Assembly (NCBI GenBank): GCA_900554395.1
Contig: USHB01000027.1
Span: 1 to 11,251, forward strand
Length of the DNA stretch: 11,251 bases
Direction: 5' to 3'
From: an uncultured Phascolarctobacterium sp.
Lineage (GTDB): Bacteria; Bacillota; Negativicutes; Acidaminococcales; Acidaminococcaceae
In this document: positions 1-8,328 of the stretch, piece by piece
How positions within the stretch are numbered: position 1 is the stretch's first letter
How the letters are laid out: every line of letters starts with the position of its first letter
Position numbers and translations under genes: made by a program
The notes under the pieces: model-generated
What the model saw: only the letters and a program-made list of their open reading frames with translations
What the model was told of the DNA's origin: nothing
Database searches by the model: none

Positions 1-571
<571 letters not shown>

Positions 572-572
572 A

Positions 573-1136
573 ATGGCAGAAATAAAAGAAATATTGGAAA
601 CTACACAGGCTAAAATGCATAAAACTATTGATGTGCTGCGTGTTGACCTTGCTTCCGTGCGTGCAGGCCGTGCCAGCGTATCGCTGCTTGATAAGGTAAT
701 GGTTGAATATTACGGTACTCCGACTCCGGTAAACCAGGTTGCAAGCGTAACCGTTCCGGAGCCGCGCATGATTGTTATTCAGCCTTGGGAAAAGAACCTG
801 CTGAAAGATATTGAACGTGCGATTATGAAATCTGATTTGGGCCTTAACCCGAACAGCGATGGCAGCGTAATTCGCTTGAATCTGCCACAGCTTACGGAAG
901 AAAGACGTAAAGAGCTTGTTAAAACCGTACATAAAAAAGCAGAAGATGCACGCGTCAGCGTAAGAAACCTGCGCCGCGATGCCAATGATTCCATTAAAAA
1001 AGCTGAAAAAGCTAAGGAAATTACGGAAGACGAAGCTAAAAAGGCTAATGACGATATCCAGAAAATGACTGATAAATTCATCAAAGAAGTGGATACCGTT
1101 ATGGAACATAAAGAAAAGGAAGTTATGGAAATCTGA
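573..1136 (+). CDS. frr: Ribosome recycling factor
   Basis: Splits post-termination ribosomes together with EF-G so that subunits and mRNA are released; essential and cytoplasmic. At 187 residues it matches the family (about 185). The tRNA-like two-domain layout is readable: a helical first strand at about 1-30, a beta domain around 31-105 containing [21 protein letters not shown] and a [10 protein letters not shown] segment, then long basic/acidic helices to the end. The conserved VRNLRRDAN (130-138) holds the arginine corresponding to E. coli R132. The start ATG is set by AGGAGG eight bases upstream. The gene directly follows pyrH, the classical pyrH-frr pair, and its TGA overlaps the next ATG by one base (TGATG), which suggests translational coupling to the small protein downstream. 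Confidence 0.98.
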   Translation: MAEIKEILETTQAKMHKTIDVLRVDLASVRAGRASVSLLDKVMVEYYGTPTPVNQVASVTVPEPRMIVIQPWEKNLLKDIERAIMKSDLGLNPNSDGSVIRLNLPQLTEERRKELVKTVHKKAEDARVSVRNLRRDANDSIKKAEKAKEITEDEAKKANDDIQKMTDKFIKEVDTVMEHKEKEVMEI

Positions 1137-1372
1137 TGGAGTTTCCTGACGTTTTGGCGCTGGAACTTGATAAAGCGCTGCGTATTTTACAGGAAGCAGG
1201 CTATGCCTGCGAAGTTATTGCTACCGAGCCGCCTAAATCCAAAGGCGTGCCGCAGGAAGGCAGTATTACCGAATATGTAGTTAGACAGCGTAAGCTGGAT
1301 AACAATAAAGCAGAAATCACTACTGTTAGAAGGTACAGGAAAGGAGGCGTAACAGATGGCACTGAAAATTAA
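1136..1372 (+). CDS. Small conserved protein of unknown function, PASTA-like fold possible
   Basis: A 78-residue soluble protein that I cannot name. It has no signal peptide or membrane segment. The pattern LDKALRILQEAGYACEVI, then a PP/G turn and a VVRQR strand, recalls a single PASTA-type repeat (helix followed by beta strands), but that likeness is only by eye. It is charged and basic toward the end (RKLDNNKAE, RRYRKGG). The start is the ATG overlapping the frr stop (TGATG), so it is probably translated by coupling; no strong separate ribosome site is seen. Its last 17 bases overlap the ferredoxin gene in another frame, and the ferredoxin ribosome site sits inside it. From memory, small proteins of this size occur after frr in some Firmicutes, which supports a real gene. 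Function is unknown; a role tied to frr or to the ferredoxin would be guesswork. Confidence 0.8.
   Translation: MEFPDVLALELDKALRILQEAGYACEVIATEPPKSKGVPQEGSITEYVVRQRKLDNNKAEITTVRRYRKGGVTDGTEN
1343..1347 (+). promoter_or_regulatory. Ribosome binding site for the ferredoxin gene
   Basis: GGAGG eight bases before the ATG at 1356, embedded in the end of the upstream small gene. It fixes the ferredoxin start and shows that this 56-codon gene has its own initiation signal in spite of overlapping the upstream frame. Confidence 0.85.
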
Positions 1373-1526
1373 TAAAGAAGAATGTGTAGGCTGCGGTTCT
1401 TGTGCTGCAACCTGCCCGGTTGGCGCAATTAAAGAAGTCGACGGCAAATATGAAATCGGCGAAGAATGCGTTGAATGCGGCGCTTGCGCAGGCGTTTGCC
1501 CGGTTGGTGCAATTAAACAACCCTGA
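1356..1526 (+). CDS. 2[4Fe-4S] clostridial-type ferredoxin
   Basis: A 56-residue cytoplasmic electron carrier of the bacterial 2[4Fe-4S] type. Two matching cluster motifs are complete: C10-x2-C13-x2-C16-x3-C20-P and C38-x2-C41-x2-C44-x3-C48-P. Each is followed by VGAIK, reflecting the internal duplication of this family, and the length equals that of classical clostridial ferredoxins (about 55). The ATG at 1356 is chosen because GGAGG at 1343-1347 lies eight bases upstream; the start overlaps the preceding gene by 17 bases. It sits in the same operon as ispG, a [4Fe-4S] enzyme that needs two electrons from ferredoxin or flavodoxin, so an electron-donor role for IspG is a reasonable inference but is not shown. 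Low-potential fermentative metabolism could equally use it. Both motifs are intact, so the call is secure and only the partner is uncertain. Confidence 0.95.
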   Translation: MALKINKEECVGCGSCAATCPVGAIKEVDGKYEIGEECVECGACAGVCPVGAIKQP

Positions 1527-1538
1527 TTTATTGCGTAG

Positions 1539-1584
1539 AACTGAAGTTGCCTCCTCTTTAAAAGGGGAGGTAGCTCAGTTTTAT
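1539..1584 (+). terminator. Hairpin between ferredoxin and uppS: possible weak terminator or attenuator
   Basis: An inverted repeat with a near-perfect inner stem: CCTCCTCTTT (1550-1559) pairs with AAAGGGGAGG (1561-1570) with one G-U, the real loop being the central A/T run. An outer arm pairs AACTGA (1539-1544) with TCAGTT (1575-1580). The T-rich run TTTTATT follows directly, as in a rho-independent terminator, though the T tract is interrupted. It fills most of the only sizeable gap in the operon (1527-1608). As a full terminator it would cut uppS through polC from the upstream genes, yet only about 25 bases lie between it and uppS, too few for a new promoter downstream. Partial termination, mRNA processing or 3'-end stabilisation of the ferredoxin message is therefore more likely. 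A short dispersed palindromic repeat is another possibility. Confidence 0.5.
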
Positions 1585-1608
1585 TGCCTTTAGCGGAAAG
1601 GTGATATT

Positions 1609-2388
1609 GTGTTTAATACATTATTTAAATTTAAAACCGGCAATAATGATTTAAAAGTTGATGTTAGTGGAATAGATTTGGAAAAAGTTCCGCAGCACAT
1701 TGCCATTATTATGGACGGCAACGGCCGTTGGGCAAAGGCACAGGGAAAACCGCGTACTTTTGGTCACCAGGCAGGTGCGGAAACTTTAAAAAATATTGTC
1801 AGAACAGCAGATAAAATAGGTGTAAAAATTATCAGCGCCTATGCTTTTTCTACCGAAAACTGGAAACGTCCTGTAACTGAAGTTAATTTTATAATGGAAC
1901 TGTTGAGCCGTTATTTAACGAGTGAAATTGAAGATTTCCATAAAAACAATGTTAAAGTGCGTTTTATGGGCAGCCGTGAAGGATTGCCGGAAATAGTGCG
2001 CCGTAAAATGGAGCACGCTGAAAAAGTAACGGCAGAAAATACCGGCATTATTTTAAATTTGGCTATAAACTACGGCGGACAAGCTGAAATTCTGCATGCT
2101 GTACAAAAGATTGTCAGTGATGTCAAGAATGGTTCGCTGAAGGTTGAAGATATAGATGCACAGCATTTTGAAGATTATCTGTATACCAAAGGGCTGCCTG
2201 CCCCGGATTTATTAATCCGCCCGGGCGGGGATTTGCGCATCAGCAACTTTATGCTGTGGCAGATTGCTTATGCTGAAATTTGGACAACAGACGTTTACTG
2301 GCCTGCTTTTACACCGGAAATGTTTTTGGAGGCTGTAAAGGCTTACGGCGGACGTGAACGCCGTTACGGCGGTTTAATTACTAAATAG
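1609..2388 (+). CDS. uppS: Undecaprenyl diphosphate synthase (cis-prenyltransferase)
   Basis: Condenses isopentenyl diphosphate onto farnesyl diphosphate to make the C55 carrier lipid for peptidoglycan and other wall polymers; acts at the cytoplasmic face of the membrane. The family motif IIMDGNGRWA is at 33-42 with catalytic D36, followed by H53 in the FGHQAG segment, and AFSTENWKRP. Near the C-terminus is LLIRPGGDLRISNF (201-214) with the diphosphate-binding arginines R204 and R210, and E223 in the IAYAEIW segment, equivalent to the Mg-binding glutamate. Many homologues read RTGGE or RTSGE where this has RPGGD, a mild variant. The length of 259 includes a poorly conserved N-terminal extension of about 25 residues. 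GTG at 1609 is used with AAAGGTG just upstream; no better start is seen before the conserved region. It sits directly upstream of cdsA, the usual Firmicutes order. Confidence 0.96.
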   Translation: MFNTLFKFKTGNNDLKVDVSGIDLEKVPQHIAIIMDGNGRWAKAQGKPRTFGHQAGAETLKNIVRTADKIGVKIISAYAFSTENWKRPVTEVNFIMELLSRYLTSEIEDFHKNNVKVRFMGSREGLPEIVRRKMEHAEKVTAENTGIILNLAINYGGQAEILHAVQKIVSDVKNGSLKVEDIDAQHFEDYLYTKGLPAPDLLIRPGGDLRISNFMLWQIAYAEIWTTDVYWPAFTPEMFLEAVKAYGGRERRYGGLITK

Positions 2389-2402
2389 TTGGCGGTGTGG
2401 TA

Positions 2403-3296
2403 ATGTTAAAAAGAATTTTAACCGGCATTGTGGCTTTGCCGGTAGTTATGTTTTTAATCCATCAGGGCGGATATTTGTTTGATGCGGCAGTTTTTGCCCT
2501 GGCAACAGTGGGTTTGTTTGAATTCAGAAATATGGCGCGGCAGGCCGGCCATGATGTATATTGGCTTTCTACTGGCATGACTATGGTTTGCCTTATTTAT
2601 GCCGCATCGGTTTTCCGTTTTATCAGCATTTATTCATTTTTGCTGTTTCCGGCAATTTTAATGATTGGCTGCATTTTTGTGTTACTGGAAGGTATGGCGC
2701 GCCATCATGCAGACGGCAAATGGGCGTTTAACACGGCGCTTTCCGTAATGTCGCTGCTGTATATCGGCTTTGGTTTTGCGCATTTCATTCTTTTGCGCGA
2801 CGCGCTGTATTTTACATCAGCGGATTTACAGGTAAGCCTTTGGGGATTGCCCATTGACCGCGGTGAAATTTTGTTCTGGGTTATTATGCTTGGCGTTTGG
2901 GCCAGTGATACTTTTGCATATTTTGCGGGTTCTGCTATCGGCAAACATAAACTTTGTCCCACAATCAGTCCCAATAAATCGGTTGAAGGTGCAGTAGCAG
3001 GCTTTATTGGCTGCGTAGCTGTTATTATGGGCGGCATGAACTATCTGCATGATACGCAGATTTTTGCAGGTTCTGCCTTGCTTTCTGTGCTGCTTGGCAT
3101 CGGCGTGGCATTTTTTGCACCGTTGGGTGATTTGGTGGAATCTGTTTTAAAACGCTCTTTCGGCGTGAAAGATTCCGGCAAAATTTTCCCCGGTCATGGC
3201 GGTGTATTGGATAGATGCGACAGTCTGTTGTTTGCAATTCCGGTAAGTTATTATGTATTTTTGTTAAGTGTTATGGTTAACAGCTTTTATATGTAA
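2403..3296 (+). CDS. cdsA: Phosphatidate cytidylyltransferase (CDP-diglyceride synthase)
   Basis: Makes CDP-diacylglycerol from phosphatidic acid and CTP, the branch point for all membrane phospholipids; an integral membrane enzyme. The protein of 297 residues is mostly hydrophobic, with about eight membrane segments by eye beginning at residue 5. The C-terminal family signature is complete at 247-273: SVLKR, VKDSGK and FPGHGG, then LDRCD, including the metal- and CTP-binding acidic residues D257, D270 and D273. A GTG at 2397 also lies in frame, but GGCGGTGTGG (2391-2400) would abut it, so the ATG at 2403 is preferred; spacing to this weak ribosome site is still short. The gene follows uppS by 14 bases and precedes dxr by 18, consistent with one transcript. 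No damage is seen. Confidence 0.96.
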   Translation: MLKRILTGIVALPVVMFLIHQGGYLFDAAVFALATVGLFEFRNMARQAGHDVYWLSTGMTMVCLIYAASVFRFISIYSFLLFPAILMIGCIFVLLEGMARHHADGKWAFNTALSVMSLLYIGFGFAHFILLRDALYFTSADLQVSLWGLPIDRGEILFWVIMLGVWASDTFAYFAGSAIGKHKLCPTISPNKSVEGAVAGFIGCVAVIMGGMNYLHDTQIFAGSALLSVLLGIGVAFFAPLGDLVESVLKRSFGVKDSGKIFPGHGGVLDRCDSLLFAIPVSYYVFLLSVMVNSFYM

Positions 3297-3302
3297 CCCT
3301 GT

Positions 3303-3307
3303 GGAGG
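3303..3307 (+). promoter_or_regulatory. Ribosome binding site deciding the dxr start
   Basis: GGAGG lies only one base before an ATG at 3309 but seven bases before a second in-frame ATG at 3315. Normal spacing therefore favours 3315, which also places the start right before the NADPH-binding segment VAVLGSTGSIG, as in relatives. Confidence 0.75.
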
Positions 3308-3314
3308 TATGGCG

Positions 3315-4466
3315 ATGAAAAACGTGGCTGTTCTTGGCAGTACAGGCTCTATTGGCAAACAGACTTTGGAAGTGGCGGCTGCCAATCCGGATAAACTTAA
3401 AATAAAAGTGCTGGCGGCACATGTTAATGATGTATTGCTTGAAGAACAGATTGAGCAGTTTTGCCCGGATATAGCAGTGCTGACTGATGAGAAAGCAGCG
3501 CAGAAGTTAAAAAGCCGTTACAGCGGCAAAACAAAAATTTTGGCAGGCCAAGAAGGTTTGCTTGAAGCTGTTACTTATGATGGCGTTGATACCGTTTTGG
3601 CATCAATGGTGGGTTATGCAGGTTTGCTGCCGACTTTGGAGGCAATAAAGCACGGTAAAAATATTGCCCTTGCCAACAAAGAAACGTTGGTTGCGGCAGG
3701 CAGCATCGTTATGGAAGCCGTAAAAAAATACGGCGTTTCACTGACACCGGTAGACAGTGAACACAGCGCTATTTTTCAATCATTGCAGGGCGGCAGGCAA
3801 AACGAAGTTAAGCGGCTGATTATAACTGCAAGCGGCGGGCCGTTTTTGGGTAAAACCAAAGAGGAACTGGCAGATGTAACTCTTGAACAATGCCTTAAGC
3901 ATCCTAACTGGAGCATGGGTAAAAAAATAACGGTTGATTCATCTACGCTTGCCAATAAAGGCTTGGAAGTTATTGAAGCACACTGGCTGTTTGATATGCC
4001 ATATGATAAAATAGATGTCGTTGTACATCCGCAAAGCATTGTACATTCAATGGTAGAATTTAATGACGGTTCTGTAATTGCACAGATGGGGCTGCCGGAT
4101 ATGCGGTTGCCGATACAGTATGCGTTTTCGTATCCTGAACGTTATGAAAACGCCTTCGGGCAGCTTGATTTTGTAAAAGCAGGCACGCTTACTTTTTTAG
4201 CGCCGGATACGGAAGCCTTTCCTGCGCTTAAAATTGCCGTTGAATGCGGCAGGCAGGGTGGCACGCTGCCTTGTGCTTTTAATGCTGCCAACGAAGAAGC
4301 TGTGTACGCATTTTTAGATGGAAAAATTAAATATACAGATATTATAAAAACGATAGAACATGTTGTTGCCGGGCACCGGAACATTTTGCAGCCGGTACTG
4401 GCAGACATTGAAAATACCGATGCTGCTGCAAGAACAGCGGCGCGTGAGTTTTTAAGCAGACTGTAA
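3315..4466 (+). CDS. dxr: 1-deoxy-D-xylulose 5-phosphate reductoisomerase
   Basis: Converts DXP to 2-C-methyl-D-erythritol 4-phosphate with NADPH and a divalent metal, the first committed step of the MEP isoprenoid pathway; a cytoplasmic homodimer and the target of fosmidomycin. From the ATG at 3315 the protein is 383 residues, close to the family norm of about 390. The N-terminal GSTGSIG is the NADPH loop; LANKETLV follows. Metal-binding D147 and E149 lie in PVDSEHSAIFQ, with SGGPF, HPNWSMGKKITVDSSTL and VHPQSIVHSMVEF downstream. The C-terminal helical domain is present, with NAANEEAVYAFL. It lies between cdsA and rseP in the usual Firmicutes and proteobacterial arrangement, and it supplies precursor to UppS encoded two genes upstream. 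Intact. Confidence 0.97.
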   Translation: MKNVAVLGSTGSIGKQTLEVAAANPDKLKIKVLAAHVNDVLLEEQIEQFCPDIAVLTDEKAAQKLKSRYSGKTKILAGQEGLLEAVTYDGVDTVLASMVGYAGLLPTLEAIKHGKNIALANKETLVAAGSIVMEAVKKYGVSLTPVDSEHSAIFQSLQGGRQNEVKRLIITASGGPFLGKTKEELADVTLEQCLKHPNWSMGKKITVDSSTLANKGLEVIEAHWLFDMPYDKIDVVVHPQSIVHSMVEFNDGSVIAQMGLPDMRLPIQYAFSYPERYENAFGQLDFVKAGTLTFLAPDTEAFPALKIAVECGRQGGTLPCAFNAANEEAVYAFLDGKIKYTDIIKTIEHVVAGHRNILQPVLADIENTDAAARTAAREFLSRL

Positions 4467-4481
4467 AACAGGAGGAAATTT

Positions 4482-5498
4482 GTGACAACTTTATTAGCTG
4501 CCTTATTTGTTTTTGGCGTACTGGTAACGGTACATGAATTTGGGCACTTTATTACTGCAAAAATGACGGGTATGCGTGTCGATGAATTTGCCATCGGCTT
4601 TGGCCCGAACATTTTTCAAAAAAAATACGGCGAAACGCTGTATAGTTTAAGAATTATTCCGCTGGGCGGATATAACAAAATTGCAGGCATGGAACCGGAT
4701 GAACCTGCTGACGAAGGTGCTTTTAAATCGAAGCCCATACCTGCAAGAATGTTGGTTATTTTAGCCGGCGCACTGATGAATTTTATTTTGCCGGTATTTT
4801 TGTTTACGGGTATTTTTGCCGCAAATGGTTTGGATGTACCAGTTGATAAGCCTGTACTTGGCAGCGTAATGCCGGGCAAGGCCGCCGTTGAAGCAGGTTT
4901 GCAAGCTGGTGACCGCATTTTATCCGTAGGCGGCAAGCCTGTTGCAACATGGAATGAGATGTCGGCAGAACTTAACAGTTATGGTGAAAATGAGGTTACG
5001 CTTACAGCAGAACGCAACGGCGTAGTGAAAGATTTTACCATGAAACCGCAGTTTGATAAGGACTACGGCAAAGCACTTGTGGGTATTTCTCCGCAGCTTG
5101 AACATAGGGATTTCGGCATTTTTGAATCCTTGCAGATGGGTTTTAAATATACGCAGTATATTATGCTGATGATGATTGACGGTCTGTATAAAATTGTTAC
5201 CGGCGTTGCCCCGGCAGATGTGACAGGGCCTATCGGCATAGCTAAAATTGCCGGCGAAGCAGCCGAAAACGGCTGGATGCCGCTTTTGAACCTGGTGGCA
5301 ATTTTAAGCATTAACCTTGGCATTATCAATCTTTTGCCGCTGCCGGCATTGGACGGTGGGCATTTTGTGCTGCTTATTTTAGAAGCGCTGCGCGGCAAAC
5401 CGTTGGGTGATAAAGCTGCAACGATGATTCAGAGCATCGGCGTGGCAATGATATTAACCCTTACCGTTTGGGCTGTGTTCAGCGATATATCCAGATAA
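4482..5498 (+). CDS. rseP: Site-2 intramembrane zinc metalloprotease, RseP/RasP family
   Basis: A membrane-embedded protease of the S2P family that cleaves anti-sigma factors and other membrane-anchored proteins within the bilayer. The zinc motif HEFGH occupies 18-22 inside the first membrane helix, and the third metal ligand is D291 in the LPALDGGHF segment near the C-terminus. A second hydrophobic helix lies at about 88-110. One PDZ domain follows at about 123-205 (KPVLGSVMPGKAAVEAGL, then GDRILSVGGKPV), and two C-terminal helices complete the usual topology. The length of 338 fits the one-PDZ Gram-positive RasP type rather than the two-PDZ E. coli RseP of about 450. The GTG start at 4482 is supported by AGGAGG at 4470-4475. 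Which anti-sigma factor it cuts here cannot be read from the window. Confidence 0.95.
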   Translation: MTTLLAALFVFGVLVTVHEFGHFITAKMTGMRVDEFAIGFGPNIFQKKYGETLYSLRIIPLGGYNKIAGMEPDEPADEGAFKSKPIPARMLVILAGALMNFILPVFLFTGIFAANGLDVPVDKPVLGSVMPGKAAVEAGLQAGDRILSVGGKPVATWNEMSAELNSYGENEVTLTAERNGVVKDFTMKPQFDKDYGKALVGISPQLEHRDFGIFESLQMGFKYTQYIMLMMIDGLYKIVTGVAPADVTGPIGIAKIAGEAAENGWMPLLNLVAILSINLGIINLLPLPALDGGHFVLLILEALRGKPLGDKAATMIQSIGVAMILTLTVWAVFSDISR

Positions 5499-5510
5499 AG
5501 AGGTGGCCTG

Positions 5511-6581
5511 ATGGAACGCAGGAAAACAAGGCAAATTCAGTTAGGCAATGTAAAAATTGGCGGCGGCGCGCCTGTTGCCGTGCAATCTATGACTAATACA
5601 AGAACTGATGATGCAGAAGCAACACTGGCGCAGATAAATGAACTGGCTGCGGCAGGCTGCGACGTTGTGCGCTGCGCTGTGCCCGATATGGCTGCAGCAG
5701 AAGCGCTGAAAGAAATTGTAAAACGAAGCCCGATACCTGTTATTGCCGATATTCATTTTGATTATAAACTGGCACTGGCAGCTGTGGAAGCAGGCATAAG
5801 CGGGCTGCGCCTTAATCCGGGCAATATCGGCGGCGAGGATAAAGTCCGTACTGTGGTTGAAGCAGTTAAACCGCATAATATACCTATCCGTATTGGCGTA
5901 AATGCAGGCTCGCTTCCTAAAGATTTGCTTGAAAAATACGGTCATCCGACACCGGAAGCATTGGTGGAAGCTGCCTGGCGGCATATCCGAATTTTAGAGA
6001 GCATGGATTACCGCAACATAAAAATTTCGCTTAAGGCGCATGATGTGCCCTTAACAATAGCAGCCTACCGTTTACTGGCTTCGCAGTGCGATTATTCGCT
6101 GCATGTAGGCATTACGGAAGCAGGCACGGTTAATTCCGGCATTATAAAATCGGCAGTAGGCATTGGTACACTGCTTGCCGAAGGCATTGGCGATACAATA
6201 AGGGTATCGCTTACCGGCAATCCTGTGGAAGAAGTTAAAACGGGCTTTGCTATTTTAAAGGCACTTGGGCTGCGTGAATATGGGCCTACGCTTATTTCAT
6301 GCCCAACCTGCGGCAGAACCAGAATCAATCTTGAAAAACTGGCGCTTACGGTAGAACAGAAACTGGCAAATATTACCGAGCCGATAACTGTGGCGGTAAT
6401 GGGCTGCGTTGTCAACGGCCCGGGCGAAGCGCGTGAAGCCGATGTAGGCATTGCCGGCGGCATCGGCGAAGGGCTTTTGTTCCGCAAAGGCGAGGTTTTG
6501 CGTAAAGTGTGCGAAGATGAAATTGTGGATGAATTGTTTAAAGAAATTGATAAAATATTGATGGAAAGGAAGAATAAATAA
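5511..6581 (+). CDS. ispG: 4-hydroxy-3-methylbut-2-en-1-yl diphosphate synthase (GcpE)
   Basis: Reductively opens methylerythritol cyclodiphosphate to HMBPP, the penultimate step of the MEP pathway, using a [4Fe-4S] cluster and electrons from reduced ferredoxin or flavodoxin. The 356-residue protein has the bacterial two-domain form: a TIM barrel at about 1-240 ([41 protein letters not shown]) and an Fe-S domain after that. Cluster ligands are all present: C264 and C267 in SCPTCGRT, C299 in [12 protein letters not shown], and E306 in the same motif. This spacing equals that of E. coli C270, C273, C305 and E312. The ATG at 5511 follows an AGAGGTGG ribosome site. The TAA at 6579-6581 overlaps the proS ATG by one base (TAATG). 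A ferredoxin encoded upstream in the same gene string is a candidate donor. Confidence 0.97.
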   Translation: MERRKTRQIQLGNVKIGGGAPVAVQSMTNTRTDDAEATLAQINELAAAGCDVVRCAVPDMAAAEALKEIVKRSPIPVIADIHFDYKLALAAVEAGISGLRLNPGNIGGEDKVRTVVEAVKPHNIPIRIGVNAGSLPKDLLEKYGHPTPEALVEAAWRHIRILESMDYRNIKISLKAHDVPLTIAAYRLLASQCDYSLHVGITEAGTVNSGIIKSAVGIGTLLAEGIGDTIRVSLTGNPVEEVKTGFAILKALGLREYGPTLISCPTCGRTRINLEKLALTVEQKLANITEPITVAVMGCVVNGPGEAREADVGIAGGIGEGLLFRKGEVLRKVCEDEIVDELFKEIDKILMERKNK

Positions 6582-8308
6582 TGAGAGTATCCCAAATGTA
6601 CGCTCCCACTTTAAGGGAAGTTCCTGCCGAGGCAGAGGTTGTCAGCCATCAGCTGATGCTGCGCGCAGGTTTTATACGCAAAGCTGCCGGAGGTATTTAC
6701 AGCTATCTGCCTTTGGCATGGCGCGTACTTAAAAAAATAGAGAATATTGTCCGCGAAGAAATGGATGCAGCAGGCGCGCAGGAACTTTTGATGCCTATTG
6801 TACAGCCTGCGGAAATATGGCAGGAAAGCGGCCGCTGGGATGTTTACGGCCAGGAAATGTTTAAACTGAAAGACAGGCATGACAGGCCTTTCAGCCTTGG
6901 CCCGACGCATGAAGAAATGGTAACTACCTTAATCCGCCAGGACGTACGCTCTTACAGACAGCTTCCGTTAAACGTTTATCAGATTCAGAATAAATACCGC
7001 GACGAAAAAAGACCTCGTTTCGGGCTTTTGCGCGGCCGTGAATTCATTATGAAAGATGCTTATTCCTTTGATAAGGATGAGGCAGGGCTTGATGTTTCCT
7101 ATCAGAAAATGTATGATGCATACAACAAAGTATTTACACGCTGCGGCTTGAACTTCCGTCCTGTTGAAGCCGATTCCGGCGCCATCGGCGGCAGCGGTTC
7201 CCATGAATTTACCGTTATTGCAGGCAGCGGCGAAAACGAAATCGTTTTCTGCAGCAAATGCGATTATGCGGCTAATGTTGAAAAAGCAGAACTGAAACCT
7301 ATTGAAGCTGCTGATGAAGAAGTTAAAGAAAAGGAAAAAGTTGTAACTCCTGACTGCAAAACCATTGCCGATGTATGCGAATATTTGAAGCTGCCGGTTG
7401 ACCACTCCGTTAAAGCTGTTGCTTACAACAGCAACAAAGGCCTTATTTTGTGTTTTGTACGCGGCGACCACGAAGTAAACGAAATTAAAATTGTCAATAC
7501 TTGCGGCGTTCTGGAAGACAGCCTGGAAATGGCAAGCGAAGAACAGCTTGCAGCAGCAGGCACAGTTGGCGGTTATATGGGCCCTATCGGCATTGACCTT
7601 GAAAAAGCAACTGTTGTAGTGGACAGCACTGTTATGAATATGCACAATGTTTGCTGCGGTGCTAACGAAGAAGGCTATCATTTTGTTAATGCAGAACCCA
7701 AACGTGATTTCAATGTAACTTATGTTGCCGATATCCGCATGATTCAGGAAGGCGACCCCTGTCCGCACTGCGGCGCACCTGTTGCCAAAGCACGCGGCAT
7801 TGAAGTTGGCCAGGTATTTAAACTGTTCACCAAATACAGTGAAGCCCTGCACGCAACTTTCCTTGATGAAGAAGGCAAAGAACGCCCGATGGTTATGGGA
7901 TGCTACGGCATCGGCGTAAGCCGCACCATGGCTGCCGCTATTGAGCAGAACCATGACGAAAACGGCATCATCTGGCCTGTAACCATTGCTCCTTACGAAG
8001 TTTTGGTAGTGCCGATGAACGCCAAAGATAAAGAATCATGGGAAAAAGCAGAAGCTATTTACGAAGAACTGAAAAAAGCCGGCGTGGAAACTGTTATTGA
8101 TGACCGTAACGAACGCCCCGGCGTTAAATTTAAAGATGCCGATTTAATAGGCTATCCTGTAAGGGTAGTAGTTGGCCCGAAAACTTTGGCAAATGGACAG
8201 TTGGAAGTTAAAATCCGCAAAAACGGCGAAATCAGATACCTGCCTTTGGACGGCGATTATGTAGAAGGCATTAAAAACATTTTGGCGGAGCTGGCTGTTA
8301 ACGGGTAA
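6581..8308 (+). CDS. proS: Prolyl-tRNA synthetase, bacterial type with editing insertion
   Basis: Charges tRNA-Pro with proline and hydrolyses mischarged alanyl-tRNA-Pro; a class II cytoplasmic homodimer. The 575 residues match the long bacterial form (about 570). Motif 1 lies around residues 38-75 ([13 protein letters not shown] through LMPIVQP). Motif 2 lies around 139-165 ([25 protein letters not shown], with R140), and motif 3 around 439-455 ([14 protein letters not shown], with R448). Between motifs 2 and 3 is the INS editing domain, about 225-400; K278 in HSVKAVAY corresponds to the editing lysine K279 of E. coli, and GGYMGP fits the editing-site glycine loop. CSKC before the insertion and CPHC after it form cysteine pairs of the kind common in bacterial ProRS. 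The C-terminal anticodon domain starts near [12 protein letters not shown]. Its start overlaps the ispG stop; GGAAAGGA at 6563-6570 is the ribosome site. Confidence 0.97.
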   Translation: MRVSQMYAPTLREVPAEAEVVSHQLMLRAGFIRKAAGGIYSYLPLAWRVLKKIENIVREEMDAAGAQELLMPIVQPAEIWQESGRWDVYGQEMFKLKDRHDRPFSLGPTHEEMVTTLIRQDVRSYRQLPLNVYQIQNKYRDEKRPRFGLLRGREFIMKDAYSFDKDEAGLDVSYQKMYDAYNKVFTRCGLNFRPVEADSGAIGGSGSHEFTVIAGSGENEIVFCSKCDYAANVEKAELKPIEAADEEVKEKEKVVTPDCKTIADVCEYLKLPVDHSVKAVAYNSNKGLILCFVRGDHEVNEIKIVNTCGVLEDSLEMASEEQLAAAGTVGGYMGPIGIDLEKATVVVDSTVMNMHNVCCGANEEGYHFVNAEPKRDFNVTYVADIRMIQEGDPCPHCGAPVAKARGIEVGQVFKLFTKYSEALHATFLDEEGKERPMVMGCYGIGVSRTMAAAIEQNHDENGIIWPVTIAPYEVLVVPMNAKDKESWEKAEAIYEELKKAGVETVIDDRNERPGVKFKDADLIGYPVRVVVGPKTLANGQLEVKIRKNGEIRYLPLDGDYVEGIKNILAELAVNG

Positions 8309-8315
8309 AATTTTT

Positions 8316-8320
8316 GGAGG
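8316..8320 (+). promoter_or_regulatory. Ribosome binding site deciding the mgtC-family start
   Basis: GGAGG eight bases before the ATG at 8329. A longer frame could begin at TTG 8314, but that codon overlaps this ribosome site, so the ATG giving MEHFVFNPHNW is the start. Confidence 0.85.
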
Positions 8321-8328
8321 TGTTTCTT

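Noticed and set aside
1563..1590. tRNA-like 5' half (GGGGAGGTAGCTCAGTT)
   Set aside because: It resembles an acceptor strand plus D-arm start, but no anticodon arm, T-arm or matching 3' acceptor strand follows before uppS begins, and the G-rich arm pairs with upstream bases instead.
6968..7954. A long open frame of about 328 codons on the minus strand
   Set aside because: It lies wholly opposite proS, its translation is cysteine- and phenylalanine-rich with no recognisable domain, and it is explained by codon bias of proS.
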